In this document: positions 1-6,007 of the stretch, piece by piece
Layout of the letters: each line of letters starts with the position of its first letter
How positions within the stretch are numbered: position 1 is the stretch's first letter
Assembly: GCA_044350415.1 (NCBI GenBank)
Contig: JBILHQ010000268.1
Location: forward strand, 1-7,185
DNA: 7,185 nt
DNA from: M3007 sp044350415
GTDB taxonomy: Bacteria; Bacteroidota; Bacteroidia; Chitinophagales; Saprospiraceae
Direction of reading: 5' to 3'
The notes under the pieces: model-generated
What the model was told of the DNA's origin: nothing
The model's database searches: none
The model's input: the letters and a program-made list of their open reading frames with translations, nothing else
Made by a program: the position numbers and the translations under genes

Positions 1-335
1 TTGGTACCATTCAAAGGTGCCGCCAATCCGACATGCAGGTCCTGGTTAACAAAAAGGGTCGTGCGACTTTCGAGGTAATCATCCATTTCCGGAAGTTCAA
101 AACCTTGAAAACTCAGGGCCTCCAGGTTTTTTTCAATACCAATTTTGGGAGCTACCGGATAAGGATCACCCCGGTATTTAACAATTGTGGGCGGATAAAG
201 GTGATAAACCAAAGTCGAAACGCCTGAAAATCCTTGTGTACTTACTAATTCTTCGGCAAATAATCCGCCGTTATTTTCCTTGCGAAACTGAATGTGTCTT
301 TTATGGGGAATTTTGCCAAGCTTGTGATAAAACAT
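1..335 (-). CDS. hmgA: Homogentisate 1,2-dioxygenase, N-terminal part (3' end beyond window)
   Basis: Only the first 111 codons are present; the frame stays open to the window edge. The start ATG (complement of 333-335) gives MFYHKLGKIPHKRHIQFRK, the typical opening of bacterial homogentisate dioxygenases. It is followed by a GFSG segment and VYHLYPPT (about residues 40-52), which fit the conserved N-terminal region of the family. The enzyme is cytosolic, uses Fe(II) and O2 to open the ring of homogentisate to maleylacetoacetate, and belongs to tyrosine/phenylalanine breakdown. The iron ligands lie in the C-terminal part and cannot be checked here. The gene follows the ROK gene on the same strand after 132 nt, enough room for its own promoter; a TGAT-N4-GTCA box lies in that gap. 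No in-frame upstream ATG looked better. The assignment rests on remembered family motifs. Confidence 0.85.
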   Translation of the reverse strand, partial: MFYHKLGKIPHKRHIQFRKENNGGLFAEELVSTQGFSGVSTLVYHLYPPTIVKYRGDPYPVAPKIGIEKNLEALSFQGFELPEMDDYLESRTTLFVNQDLHVGLAAPLNGT

Positions 336-450
336 ATTGCGGAATTGAAAATGCTGAAAGAAAATTCCACATTGGCAGAATTTCCGAAAAACGACTGACA
401 AAAGTGAGCAATAATAAAATCGCAGAAAATGACCCGGAACAGCCCGAAAG

Positions 451-464
451 ATGATTTGCGTCAA
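451..464 (-). promoter_or_regulatory. CRP/FNR-type box upstream of homogentisate dioxygenase
   Basis: The plus strand reads ATGAT-TTGC-GTCAA (minus strand TTGAC-GCAA-ATCAT). It matches the FNR/NNR-type palindrome TTGA(T/C)-N4-(A/G)TCAA at all but one end base. It starts just past the ROK stop codon and its centre is about 122 nt upstream of the dioxygenase start. A weak -7-like CACTTTTG (complement of 399-406) lies 58.5 nt from the centre, compatible with an upstream activator position. The box shares the core TGAT-N4-GTCA with two other sites in the window. The regulator is inferred, not seen. Confidence 0.4.
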
Positions 465-467
465 TAA

Positions 468-1400
468 CTACTGAATACCCGGTAAACGTAAAGACACCTT
501 CTCCCAAAACGCATCATCCAACAAGCGTGCACTGCCAATTAAAGCCGCATTTTCCATCAATTTGGAAGAAGTTATTTTTACGACTACCCCCGCCCGGTCC
601 AAACCTTCCCGGAAGGTTTTTTCAAACGCAGGAAGTGTATTCGCAATATTGCCGCCAATGACCAGCACTTCTGCACCAAATTTTTGAAGCGGTACCGCTA
701 TACAAGCGGCCAAATTTTGTCCAAATTCTTCAAACAGATCCCGGGAATGGACATTCAGTGGCGTTTTTTCCATTAATTCCTGCACACCGGAAACTTTTTC
801 ACCCGTGCGCTTTTGATATTCGTCTGTAAACCAACGCGTCGAAAAATAGTCGTCGGCAATGCCTTCCCGAAAGGGTAAATCCCAAAGACATCCATTTTGG
901 GGTACCCAGTCTCCCGCCACCACCGGTACGCCCTTTTCGATGAAAGCCGACCCAAATCCTGTCCCTAAAGTGATACCCACCAACCGCTCCATCCCTTTGC
1001 CCTGCCCTAACCATGCTTCTCCAATCGCAAAACAGGTGGCATCATTCAAAAAGCGCATCGGAATTGCACGGGAACAGGATAGTAAAGGATACAATGCCGA
1101 AGGAATATGCAAATCATACAGTTTTTTAAACTTATGCTGCATTTTGGAGATACCATTTTGGTAGTCAAACGGCCCTGGAATGGCAAAACCAATACCCGCC
1201 AATTGAGCGGTATCAATTTTAGACAACGTATTGTTCACGGCGATTGCCCAACTTTCCAAAATCACAGAAGCGGGCGATTCGTGGTTGTATAGTGACCTCG
1301 AAATAGTCCCTTCTATCAACTGACCTTCCCTGATTCTTACCGCGGCACAGGTAATATGCGTTCCACCAATATCAACACCTACAGAGAGTCTTTTTTGCAT
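468..1400 (-). CDS. ROK-family protein (sugar kinase-like)
   Basis: The protein has 310 residues, the usual size of ROK kinases. Residues 10-14 (DIGGT) form the N-terminal phosphate-binding loop of the ASKHA fold. IPGP (74-77) is a conserved loop; N119-D120 is the expected site of the catalytic aspartate; LGTGFGSA (145-152) is the second phosphate loop and IGG (248-250) the adenosine-side loop. It is therefore probably an ATP-dependent hexose or N-acyl-hexosamine kinase in the cytosol. The usual ROK zinc motif with several cysteines (CxCGxxGCxE) is missing: the corresponding stretch around 163-180 has one cysteine (C171). No DNA-binding domain precedes the kinase, so it is not an NagC/XylR-type repressor. 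It lies 15 nt behind the universal stress gene and is probably co-transcribed with it. The sugar cannot be named. Confidence 0.85.
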   Translation of the reverse strand: MQKRLSVGVDIGGTHITCAAVRIREGQLIEGTISRSLYNHESPASVILESWAIAVNNTLSKIDTAQLAGIGFAIPGPFDYQNGISKMQHKFKKLYDLHIPSALYPLLSCSRAIPMRFLNDATCFAIGEAWLGQGKGMERLVGITLGTGFGSAFIEKGVPVVAGDWVPQNGCLWDLPFREGIADDYFSTRWFTDEYQKRTGEKVSGVQELMEKTPLNVHSRDLFEEFGQNLAACIAVPLQKFGAEVLVIGGNIANTLPAFEKTFREGLDRAGVVVKITSSKLMENAALIGSARLLDDAFWEKVSLRLPGIQ

Positions 1401-1415
1401 TGTAAACTATTTAAA

Positions 1416-2261
1416 TCACACGGGAACTGACAACACAGGTACAGGTGAATGATTGGCGGTATCTTCTGTAAGGCTTCCAAACAACAGGTGCGAAAGTCCC
1501 CGCGGTTGGTGCGTGCCCATTATGATCATGTCGGCATTTACTTGCTGAGCGTACTTGCGGATAGCATCCTCGGCATCAATAGTCATACCATACAGGTGCA
1601 GATATACGTCCCGCAATCCTGCTGCTGCCATCTGCCTGTTTTTTTCTGCTTCAATATCTACATGCGTCATGGCACCCAAGGGGTCGTTAAGGTAAAGGGC
1701 GTGTACTTCGAAACCAAAAATTTCTTGCCATTTTTTCACCATTTTGAAGGCATTCTTTTGGTCGGGTTTAAGGTTGGTAGGCACCACTACCCTATTGATT
1801 TTCAATTCGTCTGTCCCTTTAGGGATTACGAGTACAGGGCACGGTGCATACCGAATCACGCGTTCGGTATTCGACCCGATGAGCAACTCTTTCCAGCCAC
1901 TTACGCCCAATGTTCCCATTACAATCAAATCAATGACCTCTTCTTCAATGACTTCCCTGATCACTGGAACCATCAATCCTTCCCGCACAGCGGTGATAAC
2001 ATTAAGGTGTTTAAACCGGGAGTCACTCAACAACCCAGATTTAAGGTTTTGAATCCGCTCATTGGCTGTTTTGTTGTATTCTGCTACATCAAGTGCTGAG
2101 GCCGTGTAGGCATATTCGGAAACAGGCACCACGTAAGCGGCCATTTCATTGGCATTCAGCAAGAAGAGATCGGCTCCGGTACGGATTGCAAGTTGACACG
2201 CCGCGTGAAGTGCATGAATGGAAGTATCCGAAAAATCCACAGGAACAAGTATCTTTTTCAT
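1416..2261 (-). CDS. Tandem-domain universal stress protein (UspA family)
   Basis: The protein has 281 residues, about twice a single Usp domain. Domain 1 (about 1-147) opens with KKILVPVDFSD and carries a complete ATP-binding signature G-x2-G-x9-G-S at G116, G119, G129 and S130. Domain 2 (about 153-281) restarts with INRVVVPTNL and ends in PVPVLSVP. In its matching loop (249-263) the second glycine is replaced by Q252, so its nucleotide site may be altered. Such proteins are cytosolic stress-response factors, often induced by growth arrest or low oxygen; the partner is unknown. It is the first gene of an apparent two-gene unit with the ROK gene and is divergent from the DUF2267 gene. A good -7 element and a CRP/FNR-like box lie directly upstream. 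Confidence 0.93.
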   Translation of the reverse strand: MKKILVPVDFSDTSIHALHAACQLAIRTGADLFLLNANEMAAYVVPVSEYAYTASALDVAEYNKTANERIQNLKSGLLSDSRFKHLNVITAVREGLMVPVIREVIEEEVIDLIVMGTLGVSGWKELLIGSNTERVIRYAPCPVLVIPKGTDELKINRVVVPTNLKPDQKNAFKMVKKWQEIFGFEVHALYLNDPLGAMTHVDIEAEKNRQMAAAGLRDVYLHLYGMTIDAEDAIRKYAQQVNADMIIMGTHQPRGLSHLLFGSLTEDTANHSPVPVLSVPV

Positions 2262-2276
2262 AAAATATAATTTTTA

Positions 2277-2284
2277 CAAAAATA
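2277..2284 (-). promoter_or_regulatory. Candidate -7 promoter element of the universal stress gene
   Basis: The minus strand reads TATTTTTG, an exact match to the Bacteroidota -7 consensus TAnnTTTG, 15 nt upstream of the start codon. No clear TTG -33 element is present; a GTTA lies about 18 nt upstream. Transcription would start near 2273, leaving a leader of roughly a dozen bases. Confidence 0.5.
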
Positions 2285-2306
2285 GACCAGCCTCTGAAAT
2301 AACGCA

Positions 2307-2320
2307 TTGATAAAAGTCAT
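2307..2320. promoter_or_regulatory. CRP/FNR-type box in the divergent usp/DUF2267 control region
   Basis: The sequence is TTGAT-AAAA-GTCAT, 8 of 10 defined bases of the FNR-type palindrome TTGAT-N4-ATCAA. Its centre (2313.5) is 36.5 nt from the last base of the usp -7 element. This would put it near -41 relative to the expected start site, the classic class II activator position. It is also 58.5 nt from a weak -7-like CAATATTG (2365-2372) facing the DUF2267 gene. A wider 7-bp inverted repeat, TGATAAA/TTTATCA (2308-2314 and 2335-2341), begins inside it. Confidence 0.45.
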
Positions 2321-2429
2321 GATCACCTGAAGTATTTATCATTGCCTTAACATACCCGCTCCTGCAATATTGTACATAAAAATACCCGTCGGGGAGGGCC
2401 CGATATTTACAACTAAATCAAATATTGTG

Positions 2430-2870
2430 ATGTCAACCAATTTCAACAAATACATTCAGGACGGAGAACAATTCATCAGGGAAGTTGCAATAGCAACAGG
2501 TACACCTACTGATATTGCGAAAGGAGGAAGATTTTTGCGTGCCGTTTTACATGCTTTCCGGAGGTTGCTTCCTCCCACCGCATCACTCAATCTTATTTCC
2601 CAGTTTCCAATGCTGATGAAAGCCATTTATGTAGACGGCTGGAAAATCAGCAAAGAGGAAATACATATCCGGCACCTTGGCGATTTTATCGAATCCGTCA
2701 GAGAAGAAGGTGGGCCTGCCACCAAAAGTCATTTCACTACTGATTATGAAGTGGAACAGGCCATTCATGCTGTTTTTAGTGTACTGAAAAAACATGTTTC
2801 AGAAGGGGAAATCAATGATGTTTTAGCAACATTGCCGGATGAGTTACGCCGTTTTTTACTGAATTCATAA
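2430..2870 (+). CDS. DUF2267 domain-containing protein
   Basis: The protein has 146 residues, soluble, with no signal peptide. It fits the DUF2267 family, which is built from two similar helical halves. The first half carries RFLRAVLHAFRRLL (34-47) followed by LISQFPMLMKAIY (55-67) and GW (70-71). The second repeats the pattern with AIHAVFSVLKKHVSEGEI (111-128) and LATLPDELRRFL (132-143). The biochemical role of the family is unknown; members often sit near stress genes. An upstream ATG at 2370 would add 20 residues, but these do not resemble the family and overlap a possible promoter, so 2430 was chosen (MSTNFNKYIQDGEQFIREVA fits the family start). The gene is divergent from the universal stress gene with a shared control region of 168 nt. 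Confidence 0.85.
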   Translation: MSTNFNKYIQDGEQFIREVAIATGTPTDIAKGGRFLRAVLHAFRRLLPPTASLNLISQFPMLMKAIYVDGWKISKEEIHIRHLGDFIESVREEGGPATKSHFTTDYEVEQAIHAVFSVLKKHVSEGEINDVLATLPDELRRFLLNS

Positions 2871-2909
2871 CCAACAGCCATAATATCTAATAATAAACAG
2901 CCATCCGGG

Positions 2910-2944
2910 TTGATCATTTTCATGGACAAGTATGATAAATATCA
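2910..2944. promoter_or_regulatory. Two CRP/FNR-like half-palindromes upstream of the DUF2953-GerW operon
   Basis: TGATAAATATCA (2933-2944) is a perfect 12-bp palindrome with the FNR core TGAT-N4-ATCA. Just before it, 2910-2923 reads TTGAT-CATT-TTCAT, 8 of 10 consensus bases. The centre of the palindrome is 48.5 nt from the end of the downstream -7 element, which does not match the spacing at the usp promoter. The mode of action is therefore unclear and binding is inference. Confidence 0.3.
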
Positions 2945-2979
2945 CTATCCTACTTTATTTTATTTTATTTTTTCGTTCC

Positions 2980-2987
2980 TAAATTTG
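2980..2987 (+). promoter_or_regulatory. Candidate -7 promoter element of the DUF2953-GerW operon
   Basis: TAAATTTG is an exact match to the Bacteroidota -7 element TAnnTTTG. It is preceded by a T-rich tract with three TTTTA-type repeats (about 2953-2972) and lacks a clear TTG -33 element. The predicted start site near 2991 leaves almost no leader before the GTG at 2993. Either the message is nearly leaderless or translation begins at the ATG at 3002. Confidence 0.45.
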
Positions 2988-2992
2988 TAATC

Positions 2993-3526
2993 GTGGTTTG
3001 GATGTTGGCCATTTTTATTTTTTTGCTGAGTTTACTCTTTTTACTCTTGTGGCTGCCCATCGTTGTTGAAATCGACACAGAACACCAAATTTACAGGGCG
3101 GAATGGCAGGGTGTTGCCGCATTTTGGACCATACCAGAAGCGGAGCAATGGCGTTGGTTTTTTCGCCTTTTTTTTTGGCAGCAGGAGTGGAATCCAAAGA
3201 GAAAATCGATGAAAAAGGAAAGGAAGTCTGCAACTCCAAAATCGACCACAGCAAAATCAAAGAGCACCTTTTCTGTGAAGCGAGGGATTGTTCTTTTTCA
3301 TAGATTGTTAAAAGCTATCACAATTGAGCGGGTAAAAATCAGTTGGGATACCAACGATTTTATATTAAATGCTTGGCTTTGGCCTTTTTTTTACCTGATT
3401 GGTGGGAATCACAAGCAAATTTCTATCAATTTTTCAGGTAAACAAGAATTAGCAATACGCTTGCAAACACGGTTCGGATTGTTATTGATAGCGATAATTC
3501 GAGCCTTTTTTTCACCTGAAAAATAA
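2993..3526 (+). CDS. DUF2953-like membrane-anchored protein
   Basis: The protein has 177 residues with a strongly hydrophobic N-terminal segment (about 4-25), so it is probably inserted in the inner membrane. A basic, Lys/Ser/Thr-rich stretch follows (about 69-95). The region VKISWDTNDFILNAWLWPFF (114-133) resembles the strand pattern of DUF2953 proteins, in which a D-x-x-D motif precedes a short hydrophobic run. A second hydrophobic run occurs near the C-terminus (161-173). The assignment is supported by position: the next gene is GerW/YtfJ-like, and Firmicutes carry the neighbouring pair ytfI (DUF2953) and ytfJ. The function is unknown. The start is either GTG 2993 or ATG 3002 (three residues shorter). 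The gap to the next gene is 6 nt. Confidence 0.6.
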   Translation: MVWMLAIFIFLLSLLFLLLWLPIVVEIDTEHQIYRAEWQGVAAFWTIPEAEQWRWFFRLFFWQQEWNPKRKSMKKERKSATPKSTTAKSKSTFSVKRGIVLFHRLLKAITIERVKISWDTNDFILNAWLWPFFYLIGGNHKQISINFSGKQELAIRLQTRFGLLLIAIIRAFFSPEK

Positions 3527-3532
3527 AAAATC

Positions 3533-3886
3533 ATGTCAACAAATTTTGAAGACGTACTTAGCAAAGTAACTGAATTTCTGAAATCAGAAGCCAACACCGA
3601 AACTGTTGTCGGAAAAGAATTTACTATCGGCGAATTTACATGTGTTCCCGTTATTCGGATAGGGCTGGGTTTTGGATACGGAGGAGGTGAAGGTGCCGAC
3701 GAAAAAAAATCACATGGTGGAGGTAGTGGTGCCGGTGCCGGTATTGGTCTCGATCCATTGGGCTTTTTAGTTACCCGGGGTGCCGATATTTCTTTTGTTT
3801 CGGCCAAAAGCAGCAAAGGCTTATCAGCTGCTTTTGAAAAAATGCCCGAAGTACTGGAAAAATATTTTAAAAACAATGGCAAGTAG
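3533..3886 (+). CDS. GerW/YtfJ family protein
   Basis: The protein has 117 residues. It shows the family layout: an N-terminal helix (2-19), VVGKEFTIGEFTCVPVIRIG (25-44), a glycine-rich patch (46-54), a second glycine-rich patch GGGSGAGAGIG (62-72) and PLGFLV (75-80). A charged C-terminal helix follows (98-112). In Bacillus, YtfJ/GerW is a spore protein needed for some germination responses. Homologues are also found in bacteria that do not form spores, where the role is unknown. No export signal is visible. The gene lies 6 nt after the DUF2953-like gene and its 3' end overlaps the next start by 11 nt, so the three are probably translated from one message. I recognise the family with good confidence but cannot give a function here. 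Confidence 0.85.
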   Translation: MSTNFEDVLSKVTEFLKSEANTETVVGKEFTIGEFTCVPVIRIGLGFGYGGGEGADEKKSHGGGSGAGAGIGLDPLGFLVTRGADISFVSAKSSKGLSAAFEKMPEVLEKYFKNNGK

Positions 3887-4775
3887 AACGCCCCGTAATC
3901 AGGATATCGCATTACTACTGAACAGTATTGCCAACCTGCTCGAAATTCAAAATGCTAACCCTTTTAAAGTCCGGGCCTACCGGTTAGGCGCTAAAACGGT
4001 ACTGATGCAGGATGAGCCTGTTGCAAAAATGGTTTTCTCTGGCGATGGAAGGGCTTTGAAAGCCATGCCGGGCATTGGGGAAAGTTTGGCAGCTGTCGTT
4101 GAAGAATATGTAAAAACGGGTAAATCGCAATTACTCAACCGGTTAAAAGGCGCTATTTCTGCGGAAGAAGTGATGGAACAAGTTCCCGGAATCGGCAAAG
4201 GACTGGCCGAACGAATTGTTAGAGATCTTCATGTCAGGAATCTGGAAGATTTGGAATTGGCAGCGCATGATGGCCGGTTAGCCCAAATTGAAGGATTCGG
4301 GAAACGACGGGTAGCATCTGTTCGTGCGTCATTGGCCGGAATATTAAGCGGATTTGCGCTGCGGAGAGTGCGCCGTTGGAGTCTCCAGGAAAAAGAAGAT
4401 TCACCAGACCAACCATCAGTAGCCCAATTGCTGGAAGTGGATATGGAATACCGCAAGAAAGCAGCTAATAATGAATTGAAAAAAATCGCTCCAAAACGAT
4501 TCAATCCCAACAAAGTAGCATGGTTGCCTGTATTACATACAGAAAAAGAAGACTGGTCCTTTACGGCCCTTTATTCTAATACTGCCAAGGCACACGAATT
4601 AGATAAAACCCATGATTGGGTAATTGTTTTTTTCGAAAAAAATGGCCTCGAAGGACAGGCAACAATTGTCACCGAAACAAATGGCTCTTTGGCCGGCAAA
4701 CGGGTGGTAAGAGGCCGGGAAAACGAATGTATGAAACTGCCTGATGATGCAGCAATAGCTGCCATATACCACTAA
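3876..4775 (+). CDS. Helix-hairpin-helix protein related to the PolX N-terminal region, with conserved C-terminal domain
   Basis: The protein has 299 residues from ATG 3876. An earlier in-frame ATG at 3780 lies inside the GerW gene and adds no family sequence. Residues 8-80 resemble the HhH_8 domain at the start of family X DNA polymerases: helix IALLLNSIANLLEI (11-24), then NPFKVRAYR (28-36) and PGIGES (65-70). Two further hairpins follow, VPGIGKGLAERI (103-114) and IEGFGKRRVASV (138-149). There is no polymerase palm motif and no PHP domain. After a linker comes a domain of about 100 residues (about 200-285) with RFNPNKVAWLPVLHTE (208-223), ALYSNTAKAHEL (231-242) and GKRVVRGRENEC (274-285). 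I remember this arrangement as a recurring uncharacterised family. Probably a cytosolic DNA-binding protein involved in DNA structure or repair (inference). Confidence 0.8.
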   Translation: MASRTPRNQDIALLLNSIANLLEIQNANPFKVRAYRLGAKTVLMQDEPVAKMVFSGDGRALKAMPGIGESLAAVVEEYVKTGKSQLLNRLKGAISAEEVMEQVPGIGKGLAERIVRDLHVRNLEDLELAAHDGRLAQIEGFGKRRVASVRASLAGILSGFALRRVRRWSLQEKEDSPDQPSVAQLLEVDMEYRKKAANNELKKIAPKRFNPNKVAWLPVLHTEKEDWSFTALYSNTAKAHELDKTHDWVIVFFEKNGLEGQATIVTETNGSLAGKRVVRGRENECMKLPDDAAIAAIYH

Positions 4776-4810
4776 AAAGATCAGACCTGCTCTTCTCACA
4801 GATTATTGAG

Positions 4811-4871
4811 GTGTAACTATCCAGTCGCCTTTGGACCTTGTTAAAGGAGTAGGGCGACTGAATAGTTACAC
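4811..4871. terminator. Large hairpin after the HhH gene, likely terminator
   Basis: The arms 4811-4831 and 4851-4871 pair over 21 positions with one mismatch (4821/4861) and one G-U pair (4830/4852). The outer ends are GTGTAACTAT and ATAGTTACAC, the inner part CAGTCGCC/GGCGACTG. Inside the 19-nt loop is a small CCTT-gtta-AAGG hairpin (4836-4847). The 3' side is followed by a loosely T-rich tract (4874-4888). It lies 35 nt after the HhH stop codon and 29 nt before the hydrolase start. A rho-independent terminator is the simplest reading. The long, near-perfect arms with symmetric ends would also fit a small dispersed repeat. Confidence 0.55.
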
Positions 4872-4900
4872 AGTTATTTATTATTTTCAAACCCAAACTT

Positions 4901-5971
4901 ATGAAAAAGAGCACCAAAAATATCCTTTTTATCACAAGTGCCATTTTGATAATATTATTTGTCATCGCATGGTGGTTATGGTATCAAATGAGTCAACCCA
5001 TGTATAAGCCCGGCACAATGAACAATAATCCTGTTGCCATGGTACAACAAAAAGGAGATACCGCCTTTTGGAACATGCCTGGCGATATTAACCTGTTTCA
5101 TTTCTCCGAAGGTCAGGGCACAAAAATCCTTACCCTCCATGGTGGACCGGGAATTCCCTGGGAAAATCCGGCAAAAGGATTTTCTTTACTGGCTGATCAG
5201 TTCCATCTTTTTTATTACGATCAAAGGGGTTGCGGCCGATCGACCCGGCCATTCGACCGTTTTCCGCCCGCCAATTATTACAAAAACATGACTGCGCTTG
5301 AATCAAATCTGGGCATAAAAGCCCAACTTGCTGACATAGAGCGCATCCGTCAAATTTTGGGAGAAGAAAAAATAATTTTAATCGGACACTCCTTTGGTGC
5401 CTTCCTTGCGGCACTTTACGCAGCAGAATACCCTGAAAAAGTGAAGGCGCTTGTCTTTGTTGCCCCTGCCAATATTTTAAAATTACCTTCTGAGGAGGAA
5501 GATCTTTTCCAAAAAATCCGTAAAGATTTACCCAATTCCATGCAGCCGGAATTTGATGCCTGGCAAAAAACATACTTCGATTTTGGTGAAATCTTTCAAA
5601 AATCGGAAAATAACTTGCAAATTATCAGTCTGCAATTCTTAAAATATTATCAGGAAGCTGCTAAAAACCAGGGAAAGATGATACCAGACATGGGCCCGTC
5701 CACTGTAAGGCCTGGCGGCTGGATGACGTATGCTACCTATTTTAGTATGGGCAAAAAACATGATTACCGGGCGGCAATGAAAGCCGTGAAAGTCCCTGTG
5801 CTGGTCCTCCATGGCACCAATGACCTGCAATCTGAAACCGCCAGCAAAACTTTTGCAGCGGCATTCTCTGATGCACAATTCAAAACGATTGAAGGATCGG
5901 GACATTTTCCGTTTTTTGAACAACCAGAAGCATTTTCGGCCATAGTCAGGCAATTTTTAAATAACAATTAA
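4901..5971 (+). CDS. Membrane-anchored alpha/beta hydrolase, proline iminopeptidase-like (peptidase S33)
   Basis: The protein has 356 residues. Residues 8-28 are a hydrophobic segment after a basic start (MKKSTKN). It has no lipobox and no evident cleavage site, so a single N-terminal anchor with the catalytic domain in the periplasm is likely. The S33 motifs are intact: HGGPG (80-84, oxyanion hole), DQRGCGRS (107-114), the nucleophile elbow GHSFG with S164 (162-166), the acid D308 in HGTND (304-308), and H335 in GSGHFPFFE (332-340). A helical cap with W/Y-rich segments lies between about 190 and 285. The family cleaves N-terminal proline or small amides and esters; the real substrate is not predictable. 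Soluble proline iminopeptidases are usually about 310-320 residues, and the extra length here is the anchor and linker. It is probably transcribed alone: a hairpin precedes it and 85 nt follow. Confidence 0.87.
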   Translation: MKKSTKNILFITSAILIILFVIAWWLWYQMSQPMYKPGTMNNNPVAMVQQKGDTAFWNMPGDINLFHFSEGQGTKILTLHGGPGIPWENPAKGFSLLADQFHLFYYDQRGCGRSTRPFDRFPPANYYKNMTALESNLGIKAQLADIERIRQILGEEKIILIGHSFGAFLAALYAAEYPEKVKALVFVAPANILKLPSEEEDLFQKIRKDLPNSMQPEFDAWQKTYFDFGEIFQKSENNLQIISLQFLKYYQEAAKNQGKMIPDMGPSTVRPGGWMTYATYFSMGKKHDYRAAMKAVKVPVLVLHGTNDLQSETASKTFAAAFSDAQFKTIEGSGHFPFFEQPEAFSAIVRQFLNNN

Positions 5972-5993
5972 TAACTACAAATCACCGTGCCGG

Positions 5994-6007
5994 GTGATAT
6001 ACGTCAT
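5994..6007. promoter_or_regulatory. CRP/FNR-type box upstream of the HMBD lipoprotein operon
   Basis: The sequence is GTGAT-ATAC-GTCAT, with the same TGAT-N4-GTCA core as the boxes at 451-464 and 2307-2320. Its centre (6000.5) is 36.5 nt from the last base of a -7-like GAATATTG (6030-6037), exactly the spacing seen at the usp promoter. A second, better -7-like sequence TCTATTTG (6019-6026) would give a spacing of only 25.5. Both the box and the promoter are hand-found. Confidence 0.35.

Noticed and set aside
33..454. Two overlapping plus-strand open frames at the left edge
   Set aside because: The region 1-335 is coding on the minus strand (homogentisate dioxygenase), and the frames show no family features.
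814..825. TGAT-ATTC-GTCT, a 7-of-8 match to the regulatory box core
   Set aside because: It lies inside the ROK coding sequence and misses a fixed base; taken as chance.
1449..2099. Long plus-strand open frame (216 codons) opposite the universal stress gene
   Set aside because: It is antisense to a clear Usp gene, and its translation is Cys/His/Phe-rich with no domain pattern.
2370..2429. Longer N-terminus for the DUF2267 protein from ATG 2370
   Set aside because: The 20 extra residues have no family match and coincide with the probable promoter region.
2430..3547. DUF2267 and GerW proteins both start with MSTNF, with similar DNA
   Set aside because: The similarity stops after five codons and the proteins are unrelated; common start-codon context rather than duplication.
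3409..3912. Minus-strand open frame of 167 codons across the GerW gene
   Set aside because: Its proline/serine-rich translation mirrors the glycine-rich GerW coding strand; no independent support.
5130..5573. Minus-strand open frame of 147 codons opposite the hydrolase
   Set aside because: It is a shadow of the conserved catalytic region of the alpha/beta hydrolase.
5981..5998. Small hairpin ATCACC/GGTGAT after the hydrolase gene
   Set aside because: Only 6 bp, no T tract follows, and it overlaps the CRP/FNR-like box; too weak to call a terminator.
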